Positions 26,310 through 34,244 of a stretch of DNA of 64,000 nucleotides are shown here, piece by piece. The first letter of the stretch is position 1. Each line of letters opens with the position of its first letter. Source of the DNA: Fusicatenibacter saccharivorans (GTDB lineage Bacteria; Bacillota; Clostridia; Lachnospirales; Lachnospiraceae); NCBI RefSeq assembly GCF_027667425.1, contig NZ_JAQEGR010000002.1:1-64000 (forward strand), written 5' to 3'. Made by a program: the position numbers and the translations under genes. Under the pieces are notes generated by a model. The model saw only the letters and a list, made by a program, of their open reading frames with translations, did not search any database and was not told the DNA's origin.

Positions 26310-27488
26310 ATGACAGATTTTCTGGTAAGACGTTTTGTAAAAGATTATGAGAAAACCGACAACGCGGATGTGCGCACGAGCTACGGCATTTTGTCAAGCA
26401 TCGTGGGAATCTGCTGCAACATTCTGCTGTTTACGGCAAAGCTGCTGATCGGTGCCGGAATGAACTCTCTGGCGATTATGGCGGATGCGTTCAACAACCT
26501 CTCGGACGCGGCATCGTCTGTGATCAGCTTCGTCGGTGTCAAGATGGCAAACAAACCGGCCGACAAAGAGCATCCGTTCGGGCATGGACGGATCGAGTAT
26601 ATTGCAGCGCTGATCGTTTCGTTTCTGGTTATTGAAGTCGGCTTTACGTTTTTAAAGAGCTCCCTGGAGAAAATTCGCAATCCGGAAGAGATCACATTTC
26701 AGATGGTTCCGTTTTTGATTCTGGTGCTCTCGGTTGGTGTAAAGCTGTGGATGGCGCTTTTCAACCGAAAACTGGGAAACCGCATTCAGTCGAAGGTGAT
26801 GCTGGCAACGTCGGCGGATTCCATGGGCGACGTGATCACGACGAGCGCAACGATCGCTTCTATATTGATCTGCCATTTCCTTTCGGTTAATATCGACGCA
26901 ATCGCAGGACTTGTTGTGGCGGTACTCGTTATGTGGTCCGGTATTTCCATTGCAAAAGATACATTGGAACCGCTGATCGGGCAGGGCGCGGATCCGGATC
27001 TGTATGCACGGATCATGAAAGAGGTTGCTTCCTATGAAGGAATTGTAGGAACCCATGATCTGATTGTCCACAACTACGGGCCTGGCAGAAGTATGGCATC
27101 GATCCATGCGGAGGTGCCGCGAGATGTCGATATCGAGGTATCGCATGATATTATCGACCGCATTGAACATGAGGTCGGCAAAAAATTGGGGATTCTGCTG
27201 GTCATCCACATGGATCCGGTGGAGATCCACGATGCGACGGTTCTTGCGACAAAGGAGAAGGTAAGAAACGTAATTTCCATTCTCGATCCGGAGCTTTCCT
27301 TCCACGATTTCCGTATGATCAACGGGGCGGAGAAAAAGAAGCTGATTTTTGATCTTGAAATCCCGTATTCTTATAAGAAGAAAGACTGTGATCGCGTGAT
27401 CGGGCAGATCGGGGCGCTGATGAAGGAAATGGATGAGAAGTATGAATGCGTCGTCAACATCGACAAAAAATACGTGGCGGGAGAGTGA
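26310..27488 (+). CDS. Cation diffusion facilitator (metal efflux) transporter
   Basis: CDF proteins exchange protons for divalent metal ions across the cytoplasmic membrane. The 392-residue protein has the N-terminal membrane domain with GAGMNSLAIMADAFNNLSDA in TM2 and the HPFGHGRIEY loop signature. SADSMGDVITT lies in TM5 and a cytoplasmic C-terminal domain starts at about residue 210. The TM2 site is N-x3-D and the TM5 site D-x3-D. Zinc exporters usually show H-x3-D in TM5, so a manganese- or iron-type substrate is more likely, by analogy. The C-terminal region is longer than in the smallest CDFs. AGGGGGA precedes ATG 26310. A single gene with its own promoter and a possible leader attenuator. 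Confidence 0.93.
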   Translation: MTDFLVRRFVKDYEKTDNADVRTSYGILSSIVGICCNILLFTAKLLIGAGMNSLAIMADAFNNLSDAASSVISFVGVKMANKPADKEHPFGHGRIEYIAALIVSFLVIEVGFTFLKSSLEKIRNPEEITFQMVPFLILVLSVGVKLWMALFNRKLGNRIQSKVMLATSADSMGDVITTSATIASILICHFLSVNIDAIAGLVVAVLVMWSGISIAKDTLEPLIGQGADPDLYARIMKEVASYEGIVGTHDLIVHNYGPGRSMASIHAEVPRDVDIEVSHDIIDRIEHEVGKKLGILLVIHMDPVEIHDATVLATKEKVRNVISILDPELSFHDFRMINGAEKKKLIFDLEIPYSYKKKDCDRVIGQIGALMKEMDEKYECVVNIDKKYVAGE

Positions 27489-27539
27489 CAACGGCCGGGT
27501 TGAGCCGTCAAATCCCTTCCAAAATGTTCCAAAAGTCAG

Positions 27540-27571
27540 TTTTTTGAAAAAAATAAAAAAATTTCAAAAAA
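27540..27571. repeat. AT-rich inverted repeat upstream of tRNA promoter
   Basis: TTTTTTGAAA (27540-27549) and TTTCAAAAAA (27562-27571) are perfect ten-base complements, 12 bases apart, ending four bases before the tRNA -35. It could act as an UP-type AT-rich element or a weak bidirectional terminator for the CDF gene. Confidence 0.4.
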
Positions 27572-27575
27572 GGTG

Positions 27576-27604
27576 TTGACTTTTCTCTTGCGATAGTGTA
27601 TTAT
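27576..27604 (+). promoter_or_regulatory. tRNA-Gln promoter
   Basis: TTGACT (27576-27581), 17-base spacer, TATTAT (27599-27604), ending 19 bases before the mature tRNA. Confidence 0.75.
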
Positions 27605-27623
27605 ACATTTTGTCGCAAGGCAA

Positions 27624-27695
27624 TGGGCTATCGCCAAACGGTAAGGCAACGGACTCTGACTCCGTCAGTTCCTGGTTCGAATCCAGGTAGCCCAG
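27624..27695 (+). tRNA. tRNA-Gln (anticodon CTG)
   Basis: The acceptor stem TGGGCTA/TAGCCCA closes a complete cloverleaf: a D arm with GGTAAGGC, the anticodon stem ACGGA/TCCGT enclosing loop CTCTGAC (anticodon CTG, reading CAG), and the T arm CCTGG TTCGAAT CCAGG. The discriminator is G and CCA is not encoded. It stands alone with its own promoter and terminator. Confidence 0.95.
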
Positions 27696-27702
27696 CTCAT
27701 TA

Positions 27703-27735
27703 AAAGGTCTCAGGTCTCGTACCTGAGGCCTTTTT
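27703..27735 (+). terminator. tRNA-Gln terminator
   Basis: Segment 27703-27715 pairs with 27721-27733 (one G-T) around a five-base loop, the 3' arm running into TTTTT. Confidence 0.85.
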
Positions 27736-27773
27736 CGATGCTCAAAAACAAATACAGCAGGAGGAACGAAACG

Positions 27774-28478
27774 ATGAAGTATTCCTTTACGAGCAGAATC
27801 CGCTACAGCGAAATCGGTGAGGACGGAAATCTCACCCTGCCGGGGCTGATCAATTACTTTCAGGACTGCAGTACCTTCCAGTCGGAAGCGATCGGCGAGG
27901 GCGTTGCGGAGCTCAAAAAACGAGGCTGCGCCTGGGTGCTGTCCGCGTGGCAGATTCATGTGCGCCGCTATCCATCCCTTGGTGAAGCGGTAAAAATCAC
28001 TACATGGGCGAGCGGCTTCAAAGGATTTCTTGGCATGCGTAACTTCACGATGGAAACAGAAGACGGCGAAATGCTCGCCTGTGCCAACTCCATCTGGTCT
28101 TACGTCAATATGGAAACGGGTCATCCCGTCCGCGCACCGAAAGAGACGACAGACGCCTATGGCATTGACGATCCGATCGACGAGGATTTCGGCGAGCGCA
28201 AAGTGAAAATGCCGGAAGCAGATTTCATCGGCGAACCGTTCCCGGTGCAGCCGCACAACCTCGATACGAACCACCACGTCAATAACGCACAGTTCATTTC
28301 CCTTGCCGGTGAATGCCTTCCGAAGAACTTCACCGTGCGCCGGATGCGCGCCGAATACAAACAGCAGGCGCACCTCGGCGATGTCCTGCATCCGCTGCGC
28401 GCCGAGACGGAAAACGGCTGTTTTATCTCGCTGAACGATGAAAAAGGACAGCCATACGTAGTTGTGGAATTTCAATGA
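27774..28478 (+). CDS. Acyl-ACP thioesterase (FatA/FatB-like)
   Basis: Hydrolyses acyl-ACP to free fatty acid and ACP, ending or tapping fatty acid synthesis. The 234-residue protein has two hot-dog domains. The first opens with FTSRIRYSEIGEDGNLTLPG and contains the substrate region (FQDCSTFQSE). The second carries the catalytic stretch NLDTNHHVNNAQF near residue 165. ATG 27774 is chosen because GGAGG lies just upstream; a 12-residue longer version begins inside the tRNA terminator. Bacterial members are common in gut clostridia. It is followed by pncB after 66 bases, possibly in the same transcript. Chain-length preference cannot be read from sequence. Confidence 0.9.
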   Translation: MKYSFTSRIRYSEIGEDGNLTLPGLINYFQDCSTFQSEAIGEGVAELKKRGCAWVLSAWQIHVRRYPSLGEAVKITTWASGFKGFLGMRNFTMETEDGEMLACANSIWSYVNMETGHPVRAPKETTDAYGIDDPIDEDFGERKVKMPEADFIGEPFPVQPHNLDTNHHVNNAQFISLAGECLPKNFTVRRMRAEYKQQAHLGDVLHPLRAETENGCFISLNDEKGQPYVVVEFQ

Positions 28479-28544
28479 TTGTGGTACAATCGGAAAGAAT
28501 AAGATACGAACGTAATAAACACAATGAGGAAAGGGGAATTTGCC

Positions 28545-30014
28545 ATGAGAGCGCAGAACCTTACACTGTTAACCGATTTATATGAACTTACCATGATGCA
28601 GGGCTACTACGAGAACCCGTCCGATCAGATCGTGGTATTTGATGCATTTTACAGAAAGAATCCATGCGGCGGCGCATACGCCGTATGTGCAGGACTTGAG
28701 CAGGTAATCGAGTATGTCCGCGATCTTCACTTTTCACCGGATGACATCGACTATCTCCGTTCCCTCCATATTTTCAACGATGATTTCCTGGAGTATTTAA
28801 GAGGCTTCCATTTCACCGGAGATATCTATGCGATCCCGGAAGGAACCGTCGTATTTCCAAGAGAACCGCTCTTAAAAGTTGTCGCTCCGATCATGGAGGC
28901 ACAGCTTGTAGAGACCGCGATTCTGAACATGATCAACCATCAGAGCCTGATCGCGACGAAAGCATCCCGCGTTGTTTACGCGGCAAAGGGCGACGGCATC
29001 ATGGAGTTTGGACTCCGCCGTGCACAGGGACCGGATGCCGGTATCTACGGCGCGCGTGCTGCCATGATCGGCGGCTGCATCGGAACCTCCAATGTCCTGA
29101 CCGGACAGATGTTTGACGTTCCAGTCAAGGGAACCCACGCACACAGCTGGATCATGAGCTTCCCGGATGAGTACACCGCATTCAAAACGTATGCGAAAAT
29201 GTATCCGGAAGCATGCATTCTTCTCGTAGACACCTACGATGTTCTCGAATCCGGTGTTCCGAATGCGATCCGCGTCTTCAAAGAGATGAGAGCAGAGGGC
29301 TTACCGATGAAGGGCTACGGCATCCGCATCGACAGCGGTGACCTGGCTTACCTGTCGAAAAAAGCATATCAGATGCTCGAGGCAGAAGGTTTCGGTGATG
29401 CCATCATTTCCGCATCCAGTGACCTCGATGAGTACCTGATCGACAGCCTGAAAACCCAGGGTGCGAAGATCAATTCCTGGGGCGTCGGCACCAACCTGAT
29501 CACATCCGGTGACTGGCCGGCATTCGGCGGCGTTTACAAGCTGGCAGCAGCAAAAGATAAAGATGACGCAGAATTCACACCGAAGATCAAGCTGTCCGAG
29601 AACTCCGAGAAAGTAACAAACCCGGGCAATAAGACGATTTATCGTATTTATGATAAAGAAACCGGAAAGATCCGTGCCGACCTGATCTGCCTCGCAGACG
29701 AGACCTTCGACGAGAGCAAAGATATGATCATCTTCGACCCGATCGAGACCTGGAAAAAGACGAAGATCAAAGGCGGAACCTACACCTTACGCGAGCTCCT
29801 CGTTCCGATTTTCCAGAAGGGCGCATGCGTCTACACTTCTCCATCCGTCATGGAGATCCGCGACATCTGCACCAGAGAGAAAGATACCCTCTGGGAGGAG
29901 TCCAAACGTCTGGTCAATCCGCATGAGGTTTACGTGGATCTGTCCGACAAGCTGTACCACATCAAGAGCGACCTGCTCGAGGAGATGAGCATGAAGGCTC
30001 TCGGCGAGCAGTAA
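28545..30014 (+). CDS. pncB: Nicotinate phosphoribosyltransferase
   Basis: Salvages nicotinate with PRPP (and ATP) into nicotinate mononucleotide for NAD synthesis. The 489-residue protein shows LLTDLYELTMMQGYYE at the start, the active-site region EFGLRRAQGPDAG, GTSNVLTGQMFDVPVKGTHA, the HSWIMSF stretch and GYGIRIDSGDLAYLSK. ATG 28545 is preferred to 28524 because GAAAGGGGA precedes it and family members begin there. The S1-domain gene follows after 13 bases, so the two are co-transcribed. No abnormality is seen. Confidence 0.96.
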   Translation: MRAQNLTLLTDLYELTMMQGYYENPSDQIVVFDAFYRKNPCGGAYAVCAGLEQVIEYVRDLHFSPDDIDYLRSLHIFNDDFLEYLRGFHFTGDIYAIPEGTVVFPREPLLKVVAPIMEAQLVETAILNMINHQSLIATKASRVVYAAKGDGIMEFGLRRAQGPDAGIYGARAAMIGGCIGTSNVLTGQMFDVPVKGTHAHSWIMSFPDEYTAFKTYAKMYPEACILLVDTYDVLESGVPNAIRVFKEMRAEGLPMKGYGIRIDSGDLAYLSKKAYQMLEAEGFGDAIISASSDLDEYLIDSLKTQGAKINSWGVGTNLITSGDWPAFGGVYKLAAAKDKDDAEFTPKIKLSENSEKVTNPGNKTIYRIYDKETGKIRADLICLADETFDESKDMIIFDPIETWKKTKIKGGTYTLRELLVPIFQKGACVYTSPSVMEIRDICTREKDTLWEESKRLVNPHEVYVDLSDKLYHIKSDLLEEMSMKALGEQ

Positions 30015-30027
30015 GAAAGGAAGTCAA

Positions 30028-30879
30028 ATGTTAAATATAGGAAGAAAGCAAAAGCTGGTAGTAGTAAAGAAAGTAGAATTCGGTATTTATCTTGGGGAGA
30101 CCCGGGAAGCAGGCGAGAAGGAACGTGTTCTTCTGCCGATCAAACAGGTGCCGGAAGGAACAAAAGAGGGAGATGAGCTGGAAGTATTTCTGTACCGCGA
30201 TTCCAGCGACCGTCTGATTGCGACAACCAGAGAGCCGAAGCTGGTGCTTGGAGAGCTGGCTGTCTTAAACGTAGCTGCTACCGGAAAGATCGGAGCATTT
30301 CTGGACTGGGGTCTGGAAAAAGATCTGTTTCTTCCGTTTAAACAGCAGACCCGCCGCCTCCATCCAGGTGATGAGGTTCTGGTTTCCCTCTACATCGACA
30401 AGAGCGACCGTCTCTGCGCAACGATGAAGGTTTACCATTTCCTGAAAACCAATTCTCCGTACGTCGTAGGCGATATCGTAAAGGGAAGAATCTACGAGAT
30501 CAGCGGAAACTTCGGCGTTTTCGTTGCTGTTGATGACCGCTACTCCGGCCTGATTCCAAAGAGAGAAGCACAGGCAGACTATCATGTCGGCCAGGAACTT
30601 GAGTGCCGCGTTACAGAAGTCAAAGAGGACGGAAAACTCTCCCTGTCCGCACGCGGAAAAGCGTACGAGCAGATCGCAATCGATGCAGAGAGCGTTCTTT
30701 CTGTGATCGAGGAATTTGCAGGTGTCCTTCCATTTGATGACAAAGCATCACCGGAAGTGATTCAGAGAGAATTCGGCCTCAGCAAAGCAGCATTTAAGCG
30801 CGCGGTCGGCCATCTGATGAAAGAAAAACAGGTTGTCATCCGCGACGGTAAAATCTGGACGGCAGAAAAAGCAAAATAA
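30028..30879 (+). CDS. cvfB: CvfB-like S1-domain RNA-binding protein
   Basis: A 283-residue cytoplasmic protein made of S1-type beta-barrels and a C-terminal winged helix. S1-like units lie at about residues 1-65, 70-135 and 145-210 (VGDIVKGRIYEISGNFGVFV is the most typical). The winged helix is at about 225-280 (QREFGLSKAAFKRAVGHLMK). This is the domain order of CvfB (YitL), an RNA-binding regulator linked to virulence gene expression in staphylococci; its role in commensal clostridia is unknown. AAAGGAAG precedes the start. It lies 13 bases after pncB and is followed by a terminator. Confidence 0.87.
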   Translation: MLNIGRKQKLVVVKKVEFGIYLGETREAGEKERVLLPIKQVPEGTKEGDELEVFLYRDSSDRLIATTREPKLVLGELAVLNVAATGKIGAFLDWGLEKDLFLPFKQQTRRLHPGDEVLVSLYIDKSDRLCATMKVYHFLKTNSPYVVGDIVKGRIYEISGNFGVFVAVDDRYSGLIPKREAQADYHVGQELECRVTEVKEDGKLSLSARGKAYEQIAIDAESVLSVIEEFAGVLPFDDKASPEVIQREFGLSKAAFKRAVGHLMKEKQVVIRDGKIWTAEKAK

Positions 30880-30887
30880 GAAAAAAT

Positions 30888-30937
30888 CGGGCACTGGACA
30901 GGAAGCACATCCTCTCCGGTGTCCGTTTTTTTGTGTC
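30888..30937 (+). terminator. Terminator of pncB-cvfB
   Basis: A long imperfect stem (CGGGCACTGGA side at 30890-30900 with TCCGGTGTCCG at about 30916-30926, with G-T pairs) followed by T7. Confidence 0.7.
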
Positions 30938-30983
30938 AGACAGCAGATAAAATTTTGAAATTTTTTCTGCGCCCGGTTTGCGG

Positions 30984-31012
30984 TTGCGCGAAGAGAGGAT
31001 TGCGCTTATAAT
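30984..31012 (+). promoter_or_regulatory. Promoter of hybrid kinase gene
   Basis: TTGCGC (30984-30989), 17-base spacer, TATAAT (31007-31012), 44 bases before the ATG at 31057. Confidence 0.6.
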
Positions 31013-31056
31013 ATGATCTATATGACAAAAAATGACACAGGATCTGATGGAGAGCG

Positions 31057-34000
31057 ATGAAGAAAAAGAAAAGTAAGAAAAAAACATCTTTTATTTCCAA
31101 AACCGCAATGACGGTTTTGACGATCATTCTGATTATTCTGTTTTTCTGCATTATGTCGATGGTCGAGAAAATACAGGGAACGGCCCGCGTTGTCAACTAT
31201 GCCGGTCTGGTGCGCGGAAAAACGCAGCGGATTATCAAGCTGGAGGATGCGGGAGAACCGCAGGATACGATGATTGCAGACATCAACGCTTATATCGACG
31301 GTCTGCAGAACGGAAGCAGCGAGCTGGATCTGGTGCGCCTGGATGACCGGGATTTTCAGGATAAGATGACTGAGCTGGCATCGTATTTTGAAGAGCTGAA
31401 GGCAGAGATTCTTCTGGTGCGTGAAAAAGGATATGAGAATACCGCGATTATCGAAAAGAGTGAGACCTTTTTCAAAATCTGTGACGAGGCGACGGGCCTT
31501 GCGGAAGCGTATTCGCAGAGAATGGCGTCTTCGCTGAAGAAGCTGGAGCAGGTGGTAGTAGGAGATATCATCGGTCTGGTGTTTGTCATCGGCATGGAGC
31601 TGATCAAGGCCGTCCGCTATGCGGCGATGAACCGTATTCTGCAGAAGAAAGTCTATCTCGATGAGGCGACGGGCCTGCCAAATAAAAATAAATGCGAAGA
31701 GATTCTGGAGGAAAGCGACGGAGGAGAAGAAATTTCCGGCGCGTATGCGGTCTGCGTGTTTGACCTCAACAATCTGCGCACGATCAACAACAGTCTGGGT
31801 CACGACAAGGGAGACGAATATATCCGTTCCTTTGCCGTTCAGCTTCGAAAAGCAGTCCCGGAGGAGTATTTCGTCGGAAGAAACGGCGGAGATGAGTTTC
31901 TTGCCATTCTGCGCGGACTGAACCGCGAAGAAGTGGAAGCGTGCATGAATCACATCCGCACGCAGACGGCAGAATATTCCCGCCAGCACCCGGAGATGCC
32001 GATCAGCTACGCCGGAGGCTATGCACTGTCCACGGAATTTGAAGACTGTGATATCCGGGAACTGTTCCGCCATGCGGACCAGAACATGTATATCGACAAA
32101 AACCGCGCGAAGATGGAAGAAGCCGCCGCAGAGCGGAAGATCAGCCTGGAAGCGCTGGACGTCGTAAAGAAAAAGGGATACCATTTTTCCAACTGTATTT
32201 ACTGCAATGCAAGACAGGACCAGTACCGGATTCTGCGTGCCGTTTCGGGCTTTTTCCTTGCCGAGGACGGCAGCTATACCGGTGCGGCCGAGCATATTGT
32301 GCAGGGCATCACGGATGAGGAAAAGAGAAAGGAAATGCGTAGAATGCTGGATCTTACCCATCTGAAGGAGTGCTATCAGAAGGGAGAAGAGAGCGTAGAA
32401 ATTCTGTACGAGTATCAGGAGGGCAGCGAAGGGGAAGCGCTCTGCCGGGGAAAAGTCACCATTCTGTTCTACGACGCGGCCGAGGATGGCGGACTGCACC
32501 ATTTTCTGATGGGCTTTGAGCGGTTCCGCTCCAATGGGGAAGCTGCTCGGAATGAAAAAGAACAGCTCGACCAATACTATGAACAGATGAAACAGTCGAT
32601 CATTGAAAACAGCCACTACGCCGAGGCACTTCTCGAGACGGCCGAGGCCGTGTTCGCCGTTGATCTGACGAATGATTCGCTGGAGCAGATTTTTTACCAC
32701 AGCGGGCAGAAGAAATTTGACCTCAATATAGATCTGCCGTGTTCCTACGAGAAATACTGCGGGGAATGCAGTGCGTTTGTCGCGGAGGAGACATTGGAAT
32801 CATACCGCATTGTGGATTCCTCGAAGAAACTGCTGCAGCGCTTTGAAAACGGAGATAAGCAGGTAGTCGTGGAGTATCAGGAAACAGATGAGTCCGGCAG
32901 AAGAATATGGTTGCAGAAGACGGTTCTTATGTCACAGGATACCGTCTACGACCGAAAGACAAAGCGGGAGAGCGTTGTGGTACACGGCATGATCCTTTTC
33001 CGTGATACGTCAGAGTTCCACAGCCGGGAAGAGAGGGAGAAGATACAGCTTCAGGATGCCTTTAGAGCTGCAGACAGTGCAAGTCGTGCAAAAACAGAAT
33101 TTATGAACCGCATGAGCCACGATGTGCGCACGCCGATCAATGGCATTATGGGCATGCTGGATATCATCCGCAAAAACCGGCAGGATGAGGCAAAAGTGGA
33201 CGACTGCCTCGATAAAATCAATCTTTCCGCAAGCCATCTGCTGGCACTCGTCAACGATGTGCTCGATATGAATAAGCTGGAGTCCGGAAAAGAGACGATC
33301 GAGAGCGCTTCTTTTGATCTGACGCATCTGATGGATGATGTGGCATCCCTTGTCAATGCGCAGATTACGGAGATGGGCATTACCCACCGTATGCACCGCG
33401 GTGAGCTGACGCACACGAGACTGATCGGCAGTCCGCTGCGCCTGCGGCAGATTATGCTGAATCTCTTCAGCAATGCAATCAAGTACAACAAGCCGGGCGG
33501 AACGATCGATACGTATGCGGGCGAAGTCTCCTGCGACGGAACCCGGGTCGTCTACGAGTTCCGCATCATGGACAGCGGCATCGGAATGAGCAGCGAATTT
33601 ATCGAAAAAGAGCTGTTCCATCCGTTCACACAGGAGAAGTCCGGTGCGAGAACGCAGTACAAGGGAACGGGCCTTGGCATGTCGATCGTCAAAGAACTGA
33701 TCGAAAAAATGCAGGGCACGATCGAGGTAACGAGCCAGCAGGGCGTCGGAACGACGTATGTATTCCGGCTTCCGTTTTACATTGACTGCGAGGGACAGCG
33801 GATTCAGGAAGTAAAGACACGGATCGCAGGAAAAGAGCTTGTCCGTTTCCACGTTCTGCTTGTCGAGGATAATGAGATCAACATGGAAATCGCCGAGTTT
33901 TACCTGACCGATCACGGTGCGACGGTGGAAGAGGCATGGAACGGCCGCGAGGCGGTCGAAAAGTATGCGGCGAATCCGCAGAAATTTGATGTGATTTTAA

Positions 34001-34233
34001 TGGATCTGATGATGCCTGTGATGGGCGGTCTTGAGGCAGCGCGGCAGATCCGCACCATGGGGCTTCCGGAAGCAAAACAAGTCCCGATCATCCCGATGAC
34101 GGCGCAGTCCTCCGAAGAGAGTAAAGAGGGATGCCGCGCAGCGGGCATGAACAGCCATCTGACCAAGCCGATCGAGCCGGACAGCCTGGTGCAGACGATC
34201 TTGGAGACAACGGAACATGCCTTTGGAAAATAG
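31057..34233 (+). CDS. GGDEF-containing hybrid sensor histidine kinase/response regulator
   Basis: A 1058-residue membrane signalling protein. Domains in order: TM at about 14-34, a short external sensor (35-165), TM (166-185), a GGDEF domain (about 210-365) with intact GGDEF at 277-281, a PAS-like region (370-650) with Cys-rich NCIYCN, HisKA with SHDVRTPING (His688), HATPase_c (about 790-905; GIGMS, GTGLGMSIVKELI), and a receiver domain (about 930-1055) with Asp983 in VILMDLMMP. It could thus make cyclic-di-GMP and also run a phosphorelay. No RxxD inhibitory site is seen five residues before GGDEF, so product inhibition may be absent. No separate response regulator adjoins. dnaE starts 11 bases later. 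Confidence 0.92.
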   Translation: MKKKKSKKKTSFISKTAMTVLTIILIILFFCIMSMVEKIQGTARVVNYAGLVRGKTQRIIKLEDAGEPQDTMIADINAYIDGLQNGSSELDLVRLDDRDFQDKMTELASYFEELKAEILLVREKGYENTAIIEKSETFFKICDEATGLAEAYSQRMASSLKKLEQVVVGDIIGLVFVIGMELIKAVRYAAMNRILQKKVYLDEATGLPNKNKCEEILEESDGGEEISGAYAVCVFDLNNLRTINNSLGHDKGDEYIRSFAVQLRKAVPEEYFVGRNGGDEFLAILRGLNREEVEACMNHIRTQTAEYSRQHPEMPISYAGGYALSTEFEDCDIRELFRHADQNMYIDKNRAKMEEAAAERKISLEALDVVKKKGYHFSNCIYCNARQDQYRILRAVSGFFLAEDGSYTGAAEHIVQGITDEEKRKEMRRMLDLTHLKECYQKGEESVEILYEYQEGSEGEALCRGKVTILFYDAAEDGGLHHFLMGFERFRSNGEAARNEKEQLDQYYEQMKQSIIENSHYAEALLETAEAVFAVDLTNDSLEQIFYHSGQKKFDLNIDLPCSYEKYCGECSAFVAEETLESYRIVDSSKKLLQRFENGDKQVVVEYQETDESGRRIWLQKTVLMSQDTVYDRKTKRESVVVHGMILFRDTSEFHSREEREKIQLQDAFRAADSASRAKTEFMNRMSHDVRTPINGIMGMLDIIRKNRQDEAKVDDCLDKINLSASHLLALVNDVLDMNKLESGKETIESASFDLTHLMDDVASLVNAQITEMGITHRMHRGELTHTRLIGSPLRLRQIMLNLFSNAIKYNKPGGTIDTYAGEVSCDGTRVVYEFRIMDSGIGMSSEFIEKELFHPFTQEKSGARTQYKGTGLGMSIVKELIEKMQGTIEVTSQQGVGTTYVFRLPFYIDCEGQRIQEVKTRIAGKELVRFHVLLVEDNEINMEIAEFYLTDHGATVEEAWNGREAVEKYAANPQKFDVILMDLMMPVMGGLEAARQIRTMGLPEAKQVPIIPMTAQSSEESKEGCRAAGMNSHLTKPIEPDSLVQTILETTEHAFGK

Positions 34234-34244
34234 AGGAGAAAACG

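Noticed and set aside
26652..27491. Minus-strand frame opposite the CDF transporter
   Set aside because: No start signal or motif; the transporter is clear on the other strand.
31018..32700. Long minus-strand frame of 560 codons opposite the hybrid kinase
   Set aside because: No family resemblance, no ribosome site; it mirrors the codon pattern of the well-supported kinase gene on the plus strand.
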